DNA of 64,000 nt from Pholiota molesta (Eukaryota; Basidiomycota; Agaricomycetes; Agaricales; Strophariaceae), in assembly GCA_014925825.1 (NCBI GenBank), contig JACGCK010000156.1, positions 1 to 64,000 of the forward strand, read 5' to 3'. Shown piece after piece: positions 1 through 11,681 of this stretch. A model generated the notes under the pieces. It saw only the letters and a list, made by a program, of their open reading frames with translations, ran no database searches and was not told the DNA's origin. A program made the translations under genes and the position numbers. The first letter of the stretch is position 1; each line of letters opens with the position of its first letter.

Positions 1-36
1 ATGTTATAATCAACCAAACTCGCCACCTTTTACACT

Positions 37-1020
37 CTATTATTTAATAAATCATCAATGCCAAGACTATCTAATATCAATAAATTTAGGTTTTAAGAAA
101 AAGAAATCATACTATATAGTGAGCCATTGTAAGCCATAATGCCATAGTATAGATATACTAGCTTTATAGTACTATATAGCACCCATAGCAAAACCTGAGT
201 TTGCTGAAGTTAGTGTCTAGTAACAAGTAGTCAACTGTGATTTTTGGATTAAGATTCACTTTCAAATCCAATAAGCACACCTTTGGCATTATAAAATCAT
301 AATATATATAAAAATGTACTGAAATTCTATAATACTATTTATTTGCCAAGTAAATTGAGTAAACAGTGGATAACTACGACTTGACAACCAAAGTAGTAGT
401 ACACTAGTATTCCTATTAGATGGAGGTTATATATAACAGATTTGTCTTGACCTTATTATATAATTTTTGGACTACAGATATTTTACCTCTTTACTCTATT
501 TTTATTGCTTTAAACAATATCTTTATTAATTATCTATTTTAACCAACTCAGTTTTAGCTATGAGTGCTATATATACTATAAAGGTAGCTTACTATAGCCA
601 TATTATGATTTTTTGTTTCTTATCATCTGATTTTATTAAAATTACATAGTATTGGCTTTGATAATTTATTAAATAATGGAGATGATCTTGAGATTTCAAT
701 AGGGTCTGAGTATACTAATACAACCACCATATAGCTAGAGCAACTGGCCAAACCACTAGAACCACTGGTTGACCAGTGGTTGACCACTGGAACCACTGGT
801 TGACCACTGGAACCACTGGTTGACCACTGAAACCACTGGTCAAACCACTGGTTGACCACTGAAACCACTGGTTGACCACTGGTTGACCACTGAAACCACT
901 GGAACCACTGGTCAAACCACTGGTTCAACCACTGGAACCACTGAAACCACTGGAACCACTGGTCGACCAGTGGTGACCAGTGGTGACCACTGGTTAAAGG
1001 TGGTGGAGGGTAAAGTACTG
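37..1020 (-). mobile_element. Minisatellite-ended foldback element, copy 1 (partial)
   Basis: The stretch is the inverted counterpart of 18220-19400: the AT-rich core at 40-720 and the terminal array both match in reverse complement. Its end at 1020 reads GGGTAAAGTACTG, the complement of the CAGTACTTTACCC that starts the copies at 12315 and 18220. The far terminus is missing, because homology stops near base 37. No transposase is visible, so it is a non-autonomous element. Bases 1-36 contain a weak match to the end of the copia-1 LTR (AAACTCGCCACC), perhaps the element that truncated it. Confidence 0.7.
738..996. repeat. ACCACTGGT/ACCACTGAA minisatellite array
   Basis: Degenerate head-to-tail 8-10 bp units of the type ACCACTGGT, ACCACTGGA and TTGACCACTG. 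The array is the terminal part of the element ending at 1020. The unit is nearly self-complementary, so the array can fold back on itself. Long reading frames through it (Thr/Gly-rich or Trp/Gln-rich) are artefacts of the repeat. Confidence 0.85.
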
Positions 1021-3167
1021 TTCAATGCCTATGACGACCTCTTTTCGATCAGGAAGCAGGAAGAGGAGACTCTGCAGTCTCTTATGAACAGGGTGGACAC
1101 TGCTATCAACCGCATTCAGGACCTTCGGCCTAAGGACTTCACCCTCTCCAATCTAGATGATGAGCTGGCCAGCATGACACTCATCAGGGCGCTTCCAGAC
1201 GAGTTCAGCGCGTTGGCTTCGTCTCTCCTGCTGCTGGACAAGCTGGAGAAGTCTACGATCCATCAGGCCTTCGTTACAGAGGAGTCCCAACGTCGCCATC
1301 GCGCCTCTGTCACTCCCAATGTCTCCTCTGCCCTTGCTGCATCGTCCTCGTCCTCTACAGCCTCCTCCACGCCCGAATGCACGTTCTGCGGCGTCAAATG
1401 GCACATCGAAGCGAACTGCAAGAAGTACCTCAAGTTCAAGGAAGATGCACGCGAAGAGGTCCGTCTCAACCGCTCCAAACCCAAGGGGCACAAAGCGAGG
1501 CAAGCAGAGCAAACAACGCCGGAGTTCGCTGGAAATGCAAGTGCACTGTCAACTTTCGATCCTACCACTCTCCAGAGCGACGCTGACTTCCATTGGCTCG
1601 CAGACACAGGCGCCCTAGCAGACCATACCATCATCTACTCAGCTGGCATGGGGAGTGTAGTGATTCATCCGGTCATAAAGGGTCAGGAAGTGCGTCCTGT
1701 AGAGCTTACTCGTGTACTCCATGTTCCCCAACTCCGCAACAATCTATTGGCTTGTTTATACCTCACTAAACGCAAAGGGATCCGCTTGGAAGTGGATGAC
1801 AGCACCATGTTCTTCAAACACGACAGAACGACGCTCTTTACAGCTACTGTCAACTCCCAGAACTGCGGTATCCTGGACGCTTCAACTGAGCCAGTTTCAG
1901 AGTATGCGAACGCGGCCTCAGCTCTTCCAATGGACATCACACTTTGGCATCATCGTTGCGCGCACCACAGCCATGCTACAATCAGGAAATTGATACAGGG
2001 TGATCTCGTCACTGGTCTCGTCGTCTCGTCGAAAGATGAACCTGACCCGATTTGTGAGGCATGTCTGGCAGGCAAAATGACCTCTGCACCATTTCCCAGC
2101 TCAACTAGACAATCCCTTGCACCGCTTGAACTCATCCACTCTGACCTTCATGGACCTCTTCCTGTCCCCAGTCCGGAAGGATATCGCTATTGGATCACTT
2201 TCCTGGATGACCGCACCAAACTCCATGCTGTACACTTCCTAAAACGCAAAAGCGACGCATTTGATGCGTTGAAGACGTTCAAGGCCTATGCAGAGAACCA
2301 GGTCAATGCGAAAATCAAGGCTCTGCAGGATGAGAAGGGTGGAGAGTACATGTCCAACGCTTTCCTCAAATTCACTGATCAGTGCGGTATTACACGACGC
2401 CACAGCACCAGGAATCGCCCCCAGCAGAACGGAGTCGCAGAGCGTGCTAATCGCACCATTTCTGACCATGCTACAGCCATGCTCAATGAATCCAACCTCC
2501 CTGCTTTGTTCTGGGCCTATGCAGTCGCTGCCTATGTCCATGTCTGGAATCGCCTCCCTACGTCGCCAGCTCACGCTCCTCGCGCTCCACATCCACCTAG
2601 AGGCACAGCTGAGCCAGCTCGACGCTCTACTCGCATCCCAAAGCCTCCTAGAGAATGGTGGAAGGTCACTCTGGCTCCTGCTGCTCCTGCGAACGAGAAC
2701 GACGCTGGCCCTGCTCTAGACAATGACATGGACGAAATTCAATTTGCTGGAGCTGCCTCGACGTCAGATCCACACAACTACAAGCAGGCGCTGAAGAGCG
2801 ATGACTCGGAACGTTGGAAAGAAGCCACACTTGCAGAGTACAACACCCTCATCCAAAATGGCACTTGGGAAATTGTGGACCTCCCACCAGGTGAAAAGGC
2901 CATTGGCTCTAGCTGGGTCTTTCGCATAAAGACGCATTCTGACGGCTCTATCGAACGCTACAAGGCTCGCATCGTCGCCCAAGGCTGCTCGCAACGTCCC
3001 GGACGCGACTATCAGGAAGTGCACGCGCCGACGCCTCGTCCTGCGACGATACGGATGACGTTTGCCATAGCTGCTGCGGAGGACCTGGAATTGCGCTCTG
3101 TCGACGTTTCAGCTGCTTTCACCAATGGAGACCTTGAGGAATACATCTACATGAGACAGCCTGAAGG
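1021..3167 (+). pseudogene. copia-1 copy A, gag-pol 5' part (truncated)
   Basis: Ty1/copia polyprotein fragment beginning inside gag, where the minisatellite element cuts it. In order it shows a gag zinc knuckle (CX2CX4HX4C, about 1378-1419), the aspartic protease motif DTGA (about 1600), the integrase HHCC region and D,D,E core, and the reverse transcriptase N-terminus. There are two in-frame deletions relative to copy C: 66 bp straight after DTGA, and about 0.5 kb near 2567 removing the integrase C-terminal region. The frame is open until copy B, which is inserted at 3168 in the RT domain with a GAAGG duplication (3163-3167 and 5901-5905). The polyprotein continues at 5901. It cannot be autonomous, lacking gag N-terminus, 5' LTR and RNase H. 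Confidence 0.88.
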
Positions 3168-3429
3168 TGTGAAAGGTGGCGAGTTCGGGACGGTACGAGA
3201 CACCTGCTGGGTGAGTTTCGCCGCCTCAGTGTATCAGACAGAGCGGCAATGAATGCCTGGAGTCCGAAGTGAGTAACTGAGTATATTGAGGAGGAACTAA
3301 GCTAGCTACTTGCCTGGAGTCCGAAGTGAGTAACTAAGGACTCCAGACATCGTTCTACAGCTATATACATGTGTGTCATGTGATCACATGTGACCACATC
3401 AGCTGAGACTGAAACAGGCAACTCTAACA
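3168..3429 (-). repeat. 3' LTR of copia-1 copy B
   Basis: 262 bp, TGTGAAAGG...CTCTAACA on the plus strand, that is TGTTAGAG...CACA in element orientation. It directly follows target duplication GAAGG and is followed by the inverted polypurine tract TCCCCC. Confidence 0.95.
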
Positions 3430-3450
3430 TCCCCCATGATCTGAACAGTC

Positions 3451-5441
3451 TCAGAAAGAAAGAGAAGAAAGAAAGAAAGATACTCTAAGGATAAATGCCC
3501 ATCTGCTCTCTGCAGAATTGGACTTTGGTAGCTGGTAGAGCCTTGGTGAGAATGTCTGCAACTTGCTCAGCAGTAGGGATGTAGGAAGGAAGGATGATTT
3601 GTCATTAACAGCATCTCGAAGCCAGTAGAAGCGCAGATCGAGGTGCTTCATGCGTCCATGGTGCTCAGGATTCTTGGAGACACTGATAGCAGATTGGTTG
3701 TCAATGTGGAGAGTGGAAGGGACATCAATGGTGTAGCCAAATTCGCGCAGAATGTTGCGCATCCAAGCGATTTCCTTGCCTGCTTCAACAGCTGCAATGA
3801 ACTCTGCTTCAGTAGTGGAGAGAGCGACGATTCCCTGCAGTTTGCTGCTCCAGCCAATTGCACCACCAGCCATGAGAGTCACATAACCACCTGTAGAGCG
3901 TCCGGTGTCTTTGCAATCGCCATGAGATGCGTCGCAGTAGGTGGTGAACATGTCTGGACCCAGCTCGCCAGAGTAGTGCAGCTTGTGCTCTAGCGTTCCC
4001 TTGAGATAGCGCAATAGATGTTTGACTGCTGCCCAATGTTTCGGACCTGGATTGCTGTTGAAACGCGCTAGGTAGGCGACGACTTGAGCGATGTCGCTGC
4101 GGGTCATGGAGGCGAGATACTGGAGCGAACCGATGCAGCTGAGGTAGGGAACAGTGCGCATGAATTCGATGTCATCTGGAGTGGATGCGCCCATTTCCTT
4201 CGTTAGAACGCAGCCAGGAATCATGGGAGTCGAAACAGGACTGCAGTTGGTCATGTTGTAGCGCTCTAGGATGTCCAGGATGAATTGGCGTTGGTGGAGT
4301 GCGATGGTGCGCGATTTGCGGTCTCTGGTGATGCCTACACCAAGCAGGAACTCCGTGGGTCCGAGATTGCGGCATTTGAAGTGTCCAGCTAGCTGCTCAA
4401 CCGCCCTGTCAATCGAAGCAGCGTCCTTGCAAGCGAAGGTGATATCATCAATGTAGATGGGGACAAAAATGCGTACAAGGCCATCAGAATAGATGTAGAC
4501 AGACCGGTCTGCTTCAACTCGCTTGAAGCCCATTTGAGTGAGGGCAGTGTGCAGCTTGATGTTCCACTGTCTAGCTGACTGCTTGAGACCATAGAGCGAT
4601 TTCCGGAGCCTGCAGACCTTGTTGGGAGCGCCTTCATGGAATCCTTCAGGCTGTCTCATGTAGATGTATTCCTCAAGGTCTCCATTGGTAAAAGCGGCTG
4701 AAACGTCGACAGAGCGCAATTCCAGGTCCTCCGCAGCAGCTATGGCAAACGTCATCCGTATCGTCGCAGGACGAGGCGTCCGCGCGTGCACTTCCTGATA
4801 GTCGCGTCCGGGACGTTGCGAGCAGCCTTGGGCGACGATGCGAGCCTTGTAGCGTTCGATAGAGCCGTCAGAATGCGTCTTTATGCGAAAGACCCAGCTA
4901 GAGCCAATGGCCTTTTCACCTGGTGGGAGATCCACAATCTCCCAAGTCCCATTTTGGATGAGGGTGTTGTACTCTGCAAGTGTGGCTTCCTTCCAACGTT
5001 CTGAATCATCGCTTTTCAGTGCCTGCTTGTAGTTGTGTGGATCCGACGTCGAGGCAGCTCCAGCAAATTGGATTTTGTCCATGTCGTTGTCTAGAGCAGG
5101 GCCAGCGTCGTTCTCGTTTGCAGGAGCAGCAGGAGCCGGAGTGACCTTCCACCATTCTCTAGGAGGCTTTGGGATGCGAGTAGAGCGTCGAGCTGGCTCA
5201 GCTGTACCTCTAGGTGGATGCGGAGCGCGAGGAGCGTGAGCTGGCGCTGGAACGGGTGCAGGAGGTGGCGAAACGCGTTCAGGAGCATGTGGTGGAATGT
5301 CAGGAGCAAGCTGTTCGAGTTTGGGTGGAGCTGGCTCGTCTGGTGGCGGAATATCCGCTGGAACGTCGTTGGGTGCAGGGAGAGGCTGTGGTAATGCATC
5401 TGGTTCGATTGGCGCAATTTCGGGCTCAGGAACGAAGTTGT
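3451..5441 (-). pseudogene. RT-RNase H remnant of copia-1 copy B
   Basis: Reads from the proline-rich linker downstream of integrase through a complete reverse transcriptase, with the catalytic YIDD motif in context FVPIYIDDITF, to RNase H (TYCDASHGD, STTEAEF, HIDNQSA). It has no gag start codon; the first Met of the RT frame is near 5082. A 1-nt deletion near 3600 (AATGACAAATCATCC against AACGACAAAATCATCC in copy C) shifts the frame before the normal C-terminus, so the end is out of frame. Non-functional for autonomous movement. Confidence 0.88.
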
Positions 5442-5621
5442 CATCACGAAAGGAGATGACGTGGCGGCGGTGAGAGAGGATACGTGGGGGTGTGCAACGA
5501 ACGTTCTGACGCGATGACGTGGCAGTAGGAGCAACGGTGCGTCGAGTAGGAGCGAAACGAGCGAGAGTGTGGAAATGGAAAGTTGAGACTGTGGTTGGAA
5601 AACGAGTTTAAAGCGCTGTGT

Positions 5622-5638
5622 GCGCGGGGCCCATAACC
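5622..5638 (-). other. Primer binding site of copy B
   Basis: GCGCGGGGCCCATAACC abuts the LTR. In element orientation it reads GGTTATGGGCCCC, complementary to the anticodon arm of initiator tRNA-Met rather than to a tRNA 3' end. Confidence 0.7.
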
Positions 5639-5900
5639 TGTGAAAGGTGGCGAGTTCGGGACGGTACGAGACACCTGCTGGGTGAGTTTCGCCGCCTCAG
5701 TGTATCAGACAGAGCGGCAATGAATGCCTGGAGTCCGAAGTGAGTAACTGAGTATATTGAGGAGGAACTAAGCTAGCTACTTGCCTGGAGTCCGAAGTGA
5801 GTAACTAAGGACTCCAGACATCGTTCTACAGCTATATACATGTGTGTCATGTGATCACATGTGACCACATCAGCTGAGACTGAAACAGGCAACTCTAACA
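5639..5900 (-). repeat. 5' LTR of copia-1 copy B
   Basis: 262 bp and, as read, identical to the LTR at 3168-3429. It ends at 5900 and is followed by the second GAAGG target duplication. Confidence 0.95.
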
Positions 5901-6560
5901 GAAGGATTCCATGAAGGCACTCCCAACAAGGTCTGCAGGCTCCGGAAATCACTCTATGGTCTCAAGCAGTCAGCTAGACAGTGGAACATCAAGCTGCACA
6001 CTGCCCTCACTCACATGGGCTTCAAGCGAGTTGAAGCAGACCGGTCTGTCTACATCTATTCTGATGGCCATGTTCGCATTTTCGTCCCCATTTACATCGA
6101 TGATATTACCTTCGCTTGCAAGGACGCTGCTGCGATTGACAGGGCGGTTGAGCAGCTGGCTGGACACTTCAAATGTCGCAATCTCGGACCAACGGAGTTC
6201 CTGCTTGGTGTAGGCATCACCAGAGACCGCAAATCGCGCACCATCGCACTCCACCAACGCCAATTCATCCTGGACATCCTAGAGCGCTACAACATGACCA
6301 ACTGTAGTCCTGTTTCGACTCCCATGATTCCTGGCTGTGTTCTGACGAAGGAAATGGGTGCATTCACTCCAGAAGACGTCGAATTCATGCGCACTGTTCC
6401 CTACCTCAGCTGCATCGGTTCGCTCCAGTATCTCGCCTCTATGACTCGCAGTGACCATCCTTCCTACATTCCCACTGCTGAGCAAGTTGCAGATATTCTC
6501 ACCAAGGCTCTACCAGCTACCAAACAATTCTGCAGAGAGCAGATGGGCATTTATCCTTAG
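5901..6560 (+). pseudogene. copia-1 copy A, gag-pol 3' part
   Basis: Continuation of the copy A polyprotein after copy B. It resumes in RT (SLYGLKQSARQWN), includes YIDD, then loses RNase H through an in-frame deletion near 6452 that joins MTRSD to PSYIPTAEQ. It keeps the family C-terminus ending at TAG 6558-6560. A pyrimidine tract and GGGGGGA follow before the 3' LTR at 6618. Confidence 0.88.
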
Positions 6561-6617
6561 AGTATCTTTCTTTCTTTCTTTCTCTTTCTTTCTGAGACTG
6601 TTCAGATCATGGGGGGA

Positions 6618-6659
6618 TGTTAGAGTTGCCTGTTTCAGTCTCAGCTGATGTGGTCACAT
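6618..6659 (+). repeat. 3' LTR of copy A, left piece
   Basis: The first 42 bp of the LTR, beginning TGTTAGAGTTGCC and interrupted by copy C. It ends in CACAT (6655-6659), the target duplicated at 11677-11681. Confidence 0.93.
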
Positions 6660-6921
6660 TGTTAGAGTTGCCTGTTTCAGTCTCAGCTGATGTGGTCACA
6701 TGTGATCACATGACACACATGTATATAGCTGTAGAACGATCTCTGGAGTCCTTAGTTACTCACTTCGGACTCCAGGCAAGTAGCTAGCTTAGTTCCTCCT
6801 CAATATACTCAGTTACTCACTTCGGACTCCAGGCTCTCATAGCCGCTCTGTCTGATACACTGAGACGGCGAAACTCACCCAGCAGGTGTCTCGTACCGTC
6901 CCGAACTCGCCACCTCTCACA
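6660..6921 (+). repeat. 5' LTR of copy C
   Basis: 262 bp, TGTTAGAG...CTCTCACA. It holds a TATATAG box at 6722-6728, the perfect palindrome CATGTGATCACATG at 6699-6712, a hairpin CTGGAGTCC/GGACTCCAG (6743-6751 with 6767-6775), and a 24-bp direct repeat at 6754-6777 and 6811-6834. Confidence 0.96.
6699..6728 (+). promoter_or_regulatory. LTR promoter core of copia-1
   Basis: A 14-bp palindrome CATGTGATCACATG lies just upstream of TATATAG. The spacing suggests a binding site for a dimeric activator followed by a TATA box for the genomic transcript. The same block recurs in the other copia-1 LTRs. The function is inferred from layout only. Confidence 0.45.
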
Positions 6922-6938
6922 GGTTATGGGCCCCGCGC
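6922..6938 (+). other. Primer binding site of copy C
   Basis: GGTTATGGGCCCCGCGC directly follows the LTR. It is complementary to the anticodon stem-loop of initiator tRNA-Met (GGGCCCAUAACC), the half-tRNA priming mode known from Drosophila copia and yeast Ty5. Confidence 0.72.
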
Positions 6939-7126
6939 ACACAGCGCTTTAAACTCGTTTTCCAACCACAGTCTCAACTTTCCATTTCCACACTCTCGCT
7001 CGTTTCGCTCCTACTCGACGCACCGTTGCTCCTACTGCCACGTCATCGCGTCAGAACGTTCGTCGCACACCCCCACGCATCCTCTCTCACCGCCGCCACG
7101 TCATCTCGTTTCGTTCTTGCTCTATC

Positions 7127-10100
7127 ATGGCTTCTTCCTCTCTCCCCACCTTTGCCAAACTCAATGCCTCCAACTACCCAACTTGGTGTGGTGAAATGCA
7201 GGCTTGGCTACGCTCCCAGGGCGTTTGGCGCATCGTTTCCGGTCAATCCAAAGCCCCCACGGTCTCGTCGCCTCCCAAGGACGGAGAAGAGACTGCACTC
7301 GACGCCTGGTACCTCAAATCGGACAAGGCAGCTGGCTACATCTATCTGGCAGTGGATGAGAACCAGAAGATCCACTTTGCGACGATTTCGGACGATCCAG
7401 TGAAGATGTGGGCTGCCCTGGCTGCTGTACACCTCCAGAAACGTCCTGGTGCACGCTTCAATGCCTATGACGACCTCTTTTCGATCAGGAAGCAGGAAGA
7501 CGAGACTCTGCAGTCTCTTATGAACAGGGTGGACACAGCTATCAACCGCATTCAGGACCTTCGGCCTAAGGACTTCACCCTCTCCAGTCTAGATGATGAG
7601 CTTGCCAGCATGACACTCATCAGGGCGCTTCCAGACGAGTTCAGCGCGTTCGCTTCGTCCTCCTGCTCTTGGACAAGCTGGAGAAGTCTACGATCCATCA
7701 GGCCTTCGTTACAGAGGAGTCCCAACGTCGCCATCGCGCCTCTGTCACTCCCAACGTCTCCTCTGCCCTTGCTGCATCGTCCTTGTCCTCTACAGCCTCC
7801 TCCACGCCCGAATGCACGTTCTGCGGCGTCAAATGGCACATCGAAGCGAACTGCAAGAAGTACCTCAAGTTCAAGGAAGATGCACGCGAAGAGGTCCGTC
7901 TCAACCGCTCCAAACCCAAGGGGCACAAAGCGAGGCAAGCGGAGCAAACAACGCCGGAGTTCGCTGGAAATGCAAGTGCACTGTCAACTTTCGATCCTAC
8001 CACTCTCCAGAGCGATGCTGACTTCCATTGGCTCGCAGACACAGGCGCCACTAGTCATATGACGCCGCATCGTGCCTGGATGCGCAATTACACGCCCCAC
8101 ATCGTCCCAATCAAGCTAGCAGACCATACCATCATCTACTCAGCTGGCATGGGGAGTGTAGTGATTCATCCGGCATAAAGGGTCAGGAAGCGCGTCCTGT
8201 AGAGCTTACTCATGTACTGCATGTTCCCCAACTCCGCAACAATCTATTGGCATGTTTATACCTCACTAAACGCAAAGGGATCCGCTTGGAAGTCGATGAC
8301 AGCACCATGTTCTTCAAACGCGACAGAACGACGCTCTTTACAGCTACTGTCAACTCCCAGAACTGCGGTATCCTGGACGCTTCAACTGAGCCAGTTTCAG
8401 AGTATGCGAATGCGGCCTCAACTCTTCCAATGGACATCACACTTTGGCATCGTCATTGCGCACACCACAGCCATGCTACAATCAGGAAATTGATACAGGG
8501 CGATCTCGTCACTGGTCTCGTCGTCTCGTCGAAAGATGAACCTGACCCGATTTGTGAGGCATGTCTGGCAGGCAAAATGACCTCTGCACCCTTTCCTAGC
8601 TCAACTAGACAATCCCTTGCACCACTTGAACTCATCCACTCTGACCTCCATGGACCGCTTCCTGTCCCCAGTCCGGAAGGATATCGCTATTGGATCACTT
8701 TCCTGGATGACCGCACCAAGCTGCATGCTGTACACTTCCTAAAACGCAAAAGCGACGCATTTGATGCGTTTAAGACGTTCAAGGCCTATGCAGAGAACCA
8801 GGTCAATGCGAAAATCAAGGCTCTGCAGGATGACAAGGGTGGAGAGTACATGTCCAACGCTTTCCTCAAATTCACTGATCAGTGCGGTATTACACGACGC
8901 CACAGCACCAGGAATCGCCCCCAGCAGAACGGCGTCGCAGAGCGTGCTAATCACACCATTTCTGACCATGCTACAGCCATACTCAACGAATCCAACCTCC
9001 CTGCTTCGTTCTGGGCCTATGCGGTCGCTGCCTATGTCCATGTCTGGAATCGCCTCCCTACGTCGCCTCTGCCTGGTACAACACCCTACACTGCTTGGTT
9101 CAACAAGAAACCGGACATTAGCCATTTCCGAGTCTTTGGGTGCACTGCCTACGTCTATATTCAGCGAGATCAGCGCAAATCGCTCCAATCGCACATGGAG
9201 AAGTGCATCTTTGTTGGCTATCCATCTGGCTACAAGGGCTGGCAGTTCTACAATCCGGTCACTAGGAAGCTCATCATCTCAGAACGTGCTATCTTCGACG
9301 AAAGGAGCTTTCCAGGCCTCAAGCGCACGTCTCCAGTCGACCTGACGCCTGTTGGCACTCCTGCGACCTTCCCAGACGTACCGGATTCCGGGGGGGATGA
9401 CGACTTCGTTCCTGAGCCCGAAATCGCGCCAATCGAACCAGATGCATTACCACAGCCTCTCCCTGCACCCAACGACGTTCCAGCGGATATTCCTCCACCA
9501 GACGAGCCAGCTCCACCCAAACTCGAACAGCCTGCTCCTGAGCTACCACCACACGCTCCTGAACGCATTTCGCCACCTCCTGCACCCGCTCCAGCGCCAG
9601 CTCATGCTCCTCGCGCTCCGCATCCACCTAGAGGCACAGCTGAGCCAGCTCGACGCTCCACTCGCATCCCAAAGCCTCCTAGAGAATGGTGGAAGGTCAC
9701 TCCGGCTCCTGCTGCTCCTGCGAACGAGAACGACGCTGGCCCTGCTCTAGACAACGACATGGACGAAATTCAATTTGCTGGAGCAGCCTCGACGTCGGAT
9801 CCACACAACTACAAGCAGGCGCTGAAGAGCGATGATTCAGAACGTTGGAAAGAAGCCACACTCGCAGAGTACAACACCCTCATCCAAAATGGCACTTGGG
9901 AGATTGTGGATCTCCCACCAGGTGAAAAGGCCATTGGCTCTAGCTGGGTCTTTCGCATAAAGACGCATTCTGACGGCTCTATTGAACGCTACAAGGCTCG
10001 CATCGTCGCCCAAGGCTGCTCGCAACGTCCCGGACGCGACTATCAGGAAGTGCACGCGCCGACGCCTCGTCCTGCGACGATACGGATGACGTTTGCCATA

Positions 10101-11357
10101 GCTGCTGCGGAGGACCTGGAATTGCGCTCTGTCGACGTTTCAGCTGCTTTCACCAATGGAGACCTTGAGGAATACATCTACATGAGACAGCCAGAAGGAT
10201 TCCATGAAGGCGGTCCCAACAAGGTCTGCAGACTCCGGAAATCGCTCTATGGTCTCAAGCAGTCAGCTAGACAGTGGAACATCAAGCTGCACACTGCCCT
10301 CACTCACATGGGCTTCAAGCGAGTTGAAGCAGACCGGTCTGTCTACATCTATTCTGATGGCCATGTTCGCATTTTCGTCCCCATCTACATTGATGATATC
10401 ACCTTCGCTTGCAAGGACGCTGCTGCGATTGACAGGGCGGTTGAGCAGCTAGCTGGACACTTCAAATGCCGCAATCTCGGACCAACGGAGTTCCTGCTTG
10501 GTGTAGGCATCACCAGAGACCGCAAATCGCGCACCATCGCACTCCACCAACGCCAATTCATCCTGGACATCCTAGAGCGCTACAACATGACCAACTGCAG
10601 TCCTGTTTCGACTCCCATGATTCCTGGCTGCGTTCTAACGAAGGAAATGGGCGCATCCACTCCAGATGACATCGAATTCATGCGCACTGTTCCCTACCTC
10701 AGCTGCATCGGTTCGCTCCAGTATCTCGCCTCCATGACCCGCAGCGACATCGCTCAAGTCGTCGCCTACCTAGCGCGTTTCAACAGCAATCCAGGTCCGA
10801 AACATTGGGCAGCAGTCAAACATCTATTGCGCTATCTCAAGGGAACGCTAGAGCACAAGCTGCACTACTCTGGCGAGCTGGGTCCAGACATGTTCACCAC
10901 CTACTGCGACGCATCTCATGGCGATTGCAAAGACACCGGACGCTCTACAGGTGGTTATGTGACTCTCATGGCTGGTGGTGCAATTGGCTGGAGCAGCAAA
11001 CTGCAGGGAATCGTCGCTCTCTCCACTACTGAAGCAGAGTTCATTGCAGCTGTTGAAGCAGGCAAGGAAATCGCTTGGATGCGCAACATTCTGCACGAAT
11101 TTGGGTACACCATTCACCAGCCGTCCACTCTCCACATTGACAACCAATCCGCTATCAGTGTCTCCAAGAATCCTGAGCACCATGGACGCATGAAGCACCT
11201 TGATCTGCGCTTCTACTGGCTTCGAGATGCTGTCAACGACAAAATCATCCTTCCTTCCTATATCCCTACTGCTGAGCAAGTTGCAGATATTCTCACCAAG
11301 GCTCTACCAGCTACCAAAGTCCAATTCTGCAGAGAGCAGATGGGCATTTATCCTTAG
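7127..11357 (+). pseudogene. copia-1 gag-pol polyprotein (two frameshifts)
   Basis: Starts at ATG 7127 (MASSSLPTFAKLNASNYPTW) and ends at TAG 11355-11357, about 1410 codons. Domains in order: copia-type gag; zinc knuckle CX2CX4HX4C near 7813; aspartic protease HWLADTGATSHM near 8030; integrase with HHCC (LWHRHCAHHSH to CEACLAGKM) and a D,D,E core (HSDLHGP, DDKGGEY, NGVAERA); proline-rich linker; RT with YIDD near 10385; RNase H (YCDASHGD, STTEAEF, HIDNQSA). One-base losses near 7656 (TCGTCCTCC against TCGTCTCTCC in copy H) and near 8172 (CCGGCATAA against CCGGTCATAA) break the frame. This is the only copy here retaining all domains. Confidence 0.93.
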
Positions 11358-11407
11358 GGTATCTTCCTTTCTTTCTTTCTCTTTCTTTCTGAGACTGTTC
11401 AGATCAT

Positions 11408-11414
11408 GGGGGGA
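11408..11414 (+). other. Polypurine tract of copy C
   Basis: GGGGGGA immediately precedes the 3' LTR, the expected place for plus-strand priming. A TTTC-repeat pyrimidine tract lies about 30 bp upstream. Confidence 0.7.
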
Positions 11415-11676
11415 TGTTAGAGTTGCCTGTTTCAGTCTCAGCTGATGTGGTCACATGTGATCACATGACACACATGTATATAGCTGTAGAACGATCTCTG
11501 GAGTCCTTAGTTACTCACTTCGGACTCCAGGCAAGTAGCTAGCTTAGTTCCTCCTCAATATACTCAGTTACTCACTTCGGACTCCAGGCTCTCATAGCCG
11601 CTCTGTCTGATACACTGAGACGGCGAAACTCACCCAGCAGGTGTCTCGTACCGTCCCGAACTCGCCACCTCTCACA
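11415..11676 (+). repeat. 3' LTR of copy C
   Basis: 262 bp and, as read, identical to the 5' LTR at 6660-6921. It is followed by target duplication CACAT at 11677-11681. Confidence 0.96.
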
Positions 11677-11681
11677 CACAT

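Larger units (their letters stand above)
3168..5900 (-). mobile_element. copia-1 copy B, internally deleted LTR retrotransposon
   Basis: Complete insertion with two 262-bp LTRs that read identical, a half-tRNA primer site and a 5-bp target duplication GAAGG. The interior keeps the 5' leader, then jumps near 5441 into the linker between integrase and RT, so gag, protease and nearly all of integrase are gone (about 2.2 kb). RT and RNase H remain but the C-terminus is frameshifted. It must have been mobilised by proteins of a complete copy; the identical LTRs indicate a recent insertion. Confidence 0.93.
6660..11676 (+). mobile_element. copia-1 copy C, full-length Ty1/copia element
   Basis: 5017-bp element with two 262-bp LTRs that read identical, a half-tRNA PBS, a 5' leader, one gag-pol region, a polypurine tract and target duplication CACAT. 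It is inserted into the 3' LTR of copy A. The gag-integrase-RT-RNase H order (integrase before RT) defines Ty1/copia. Two single-base frameshifts interrupt gag-pol, so this copy is probably not autonomous despite its youth. Confidence 0.96.

Noticed and set aside
883..1020. N-terminal Thr/Gly-repeat protein fused to the copia polyprotein
   Set aside because: It is translation of the ACCACTGGT array; the element boundary at 1020 explains the accidental in-frame fusion.
7127..11357. copia-1 copy C as an intact autonomous element
   Set aside because: Two single-base losses near 7656 and 8172 break gag-pol when compared with copies A and H.
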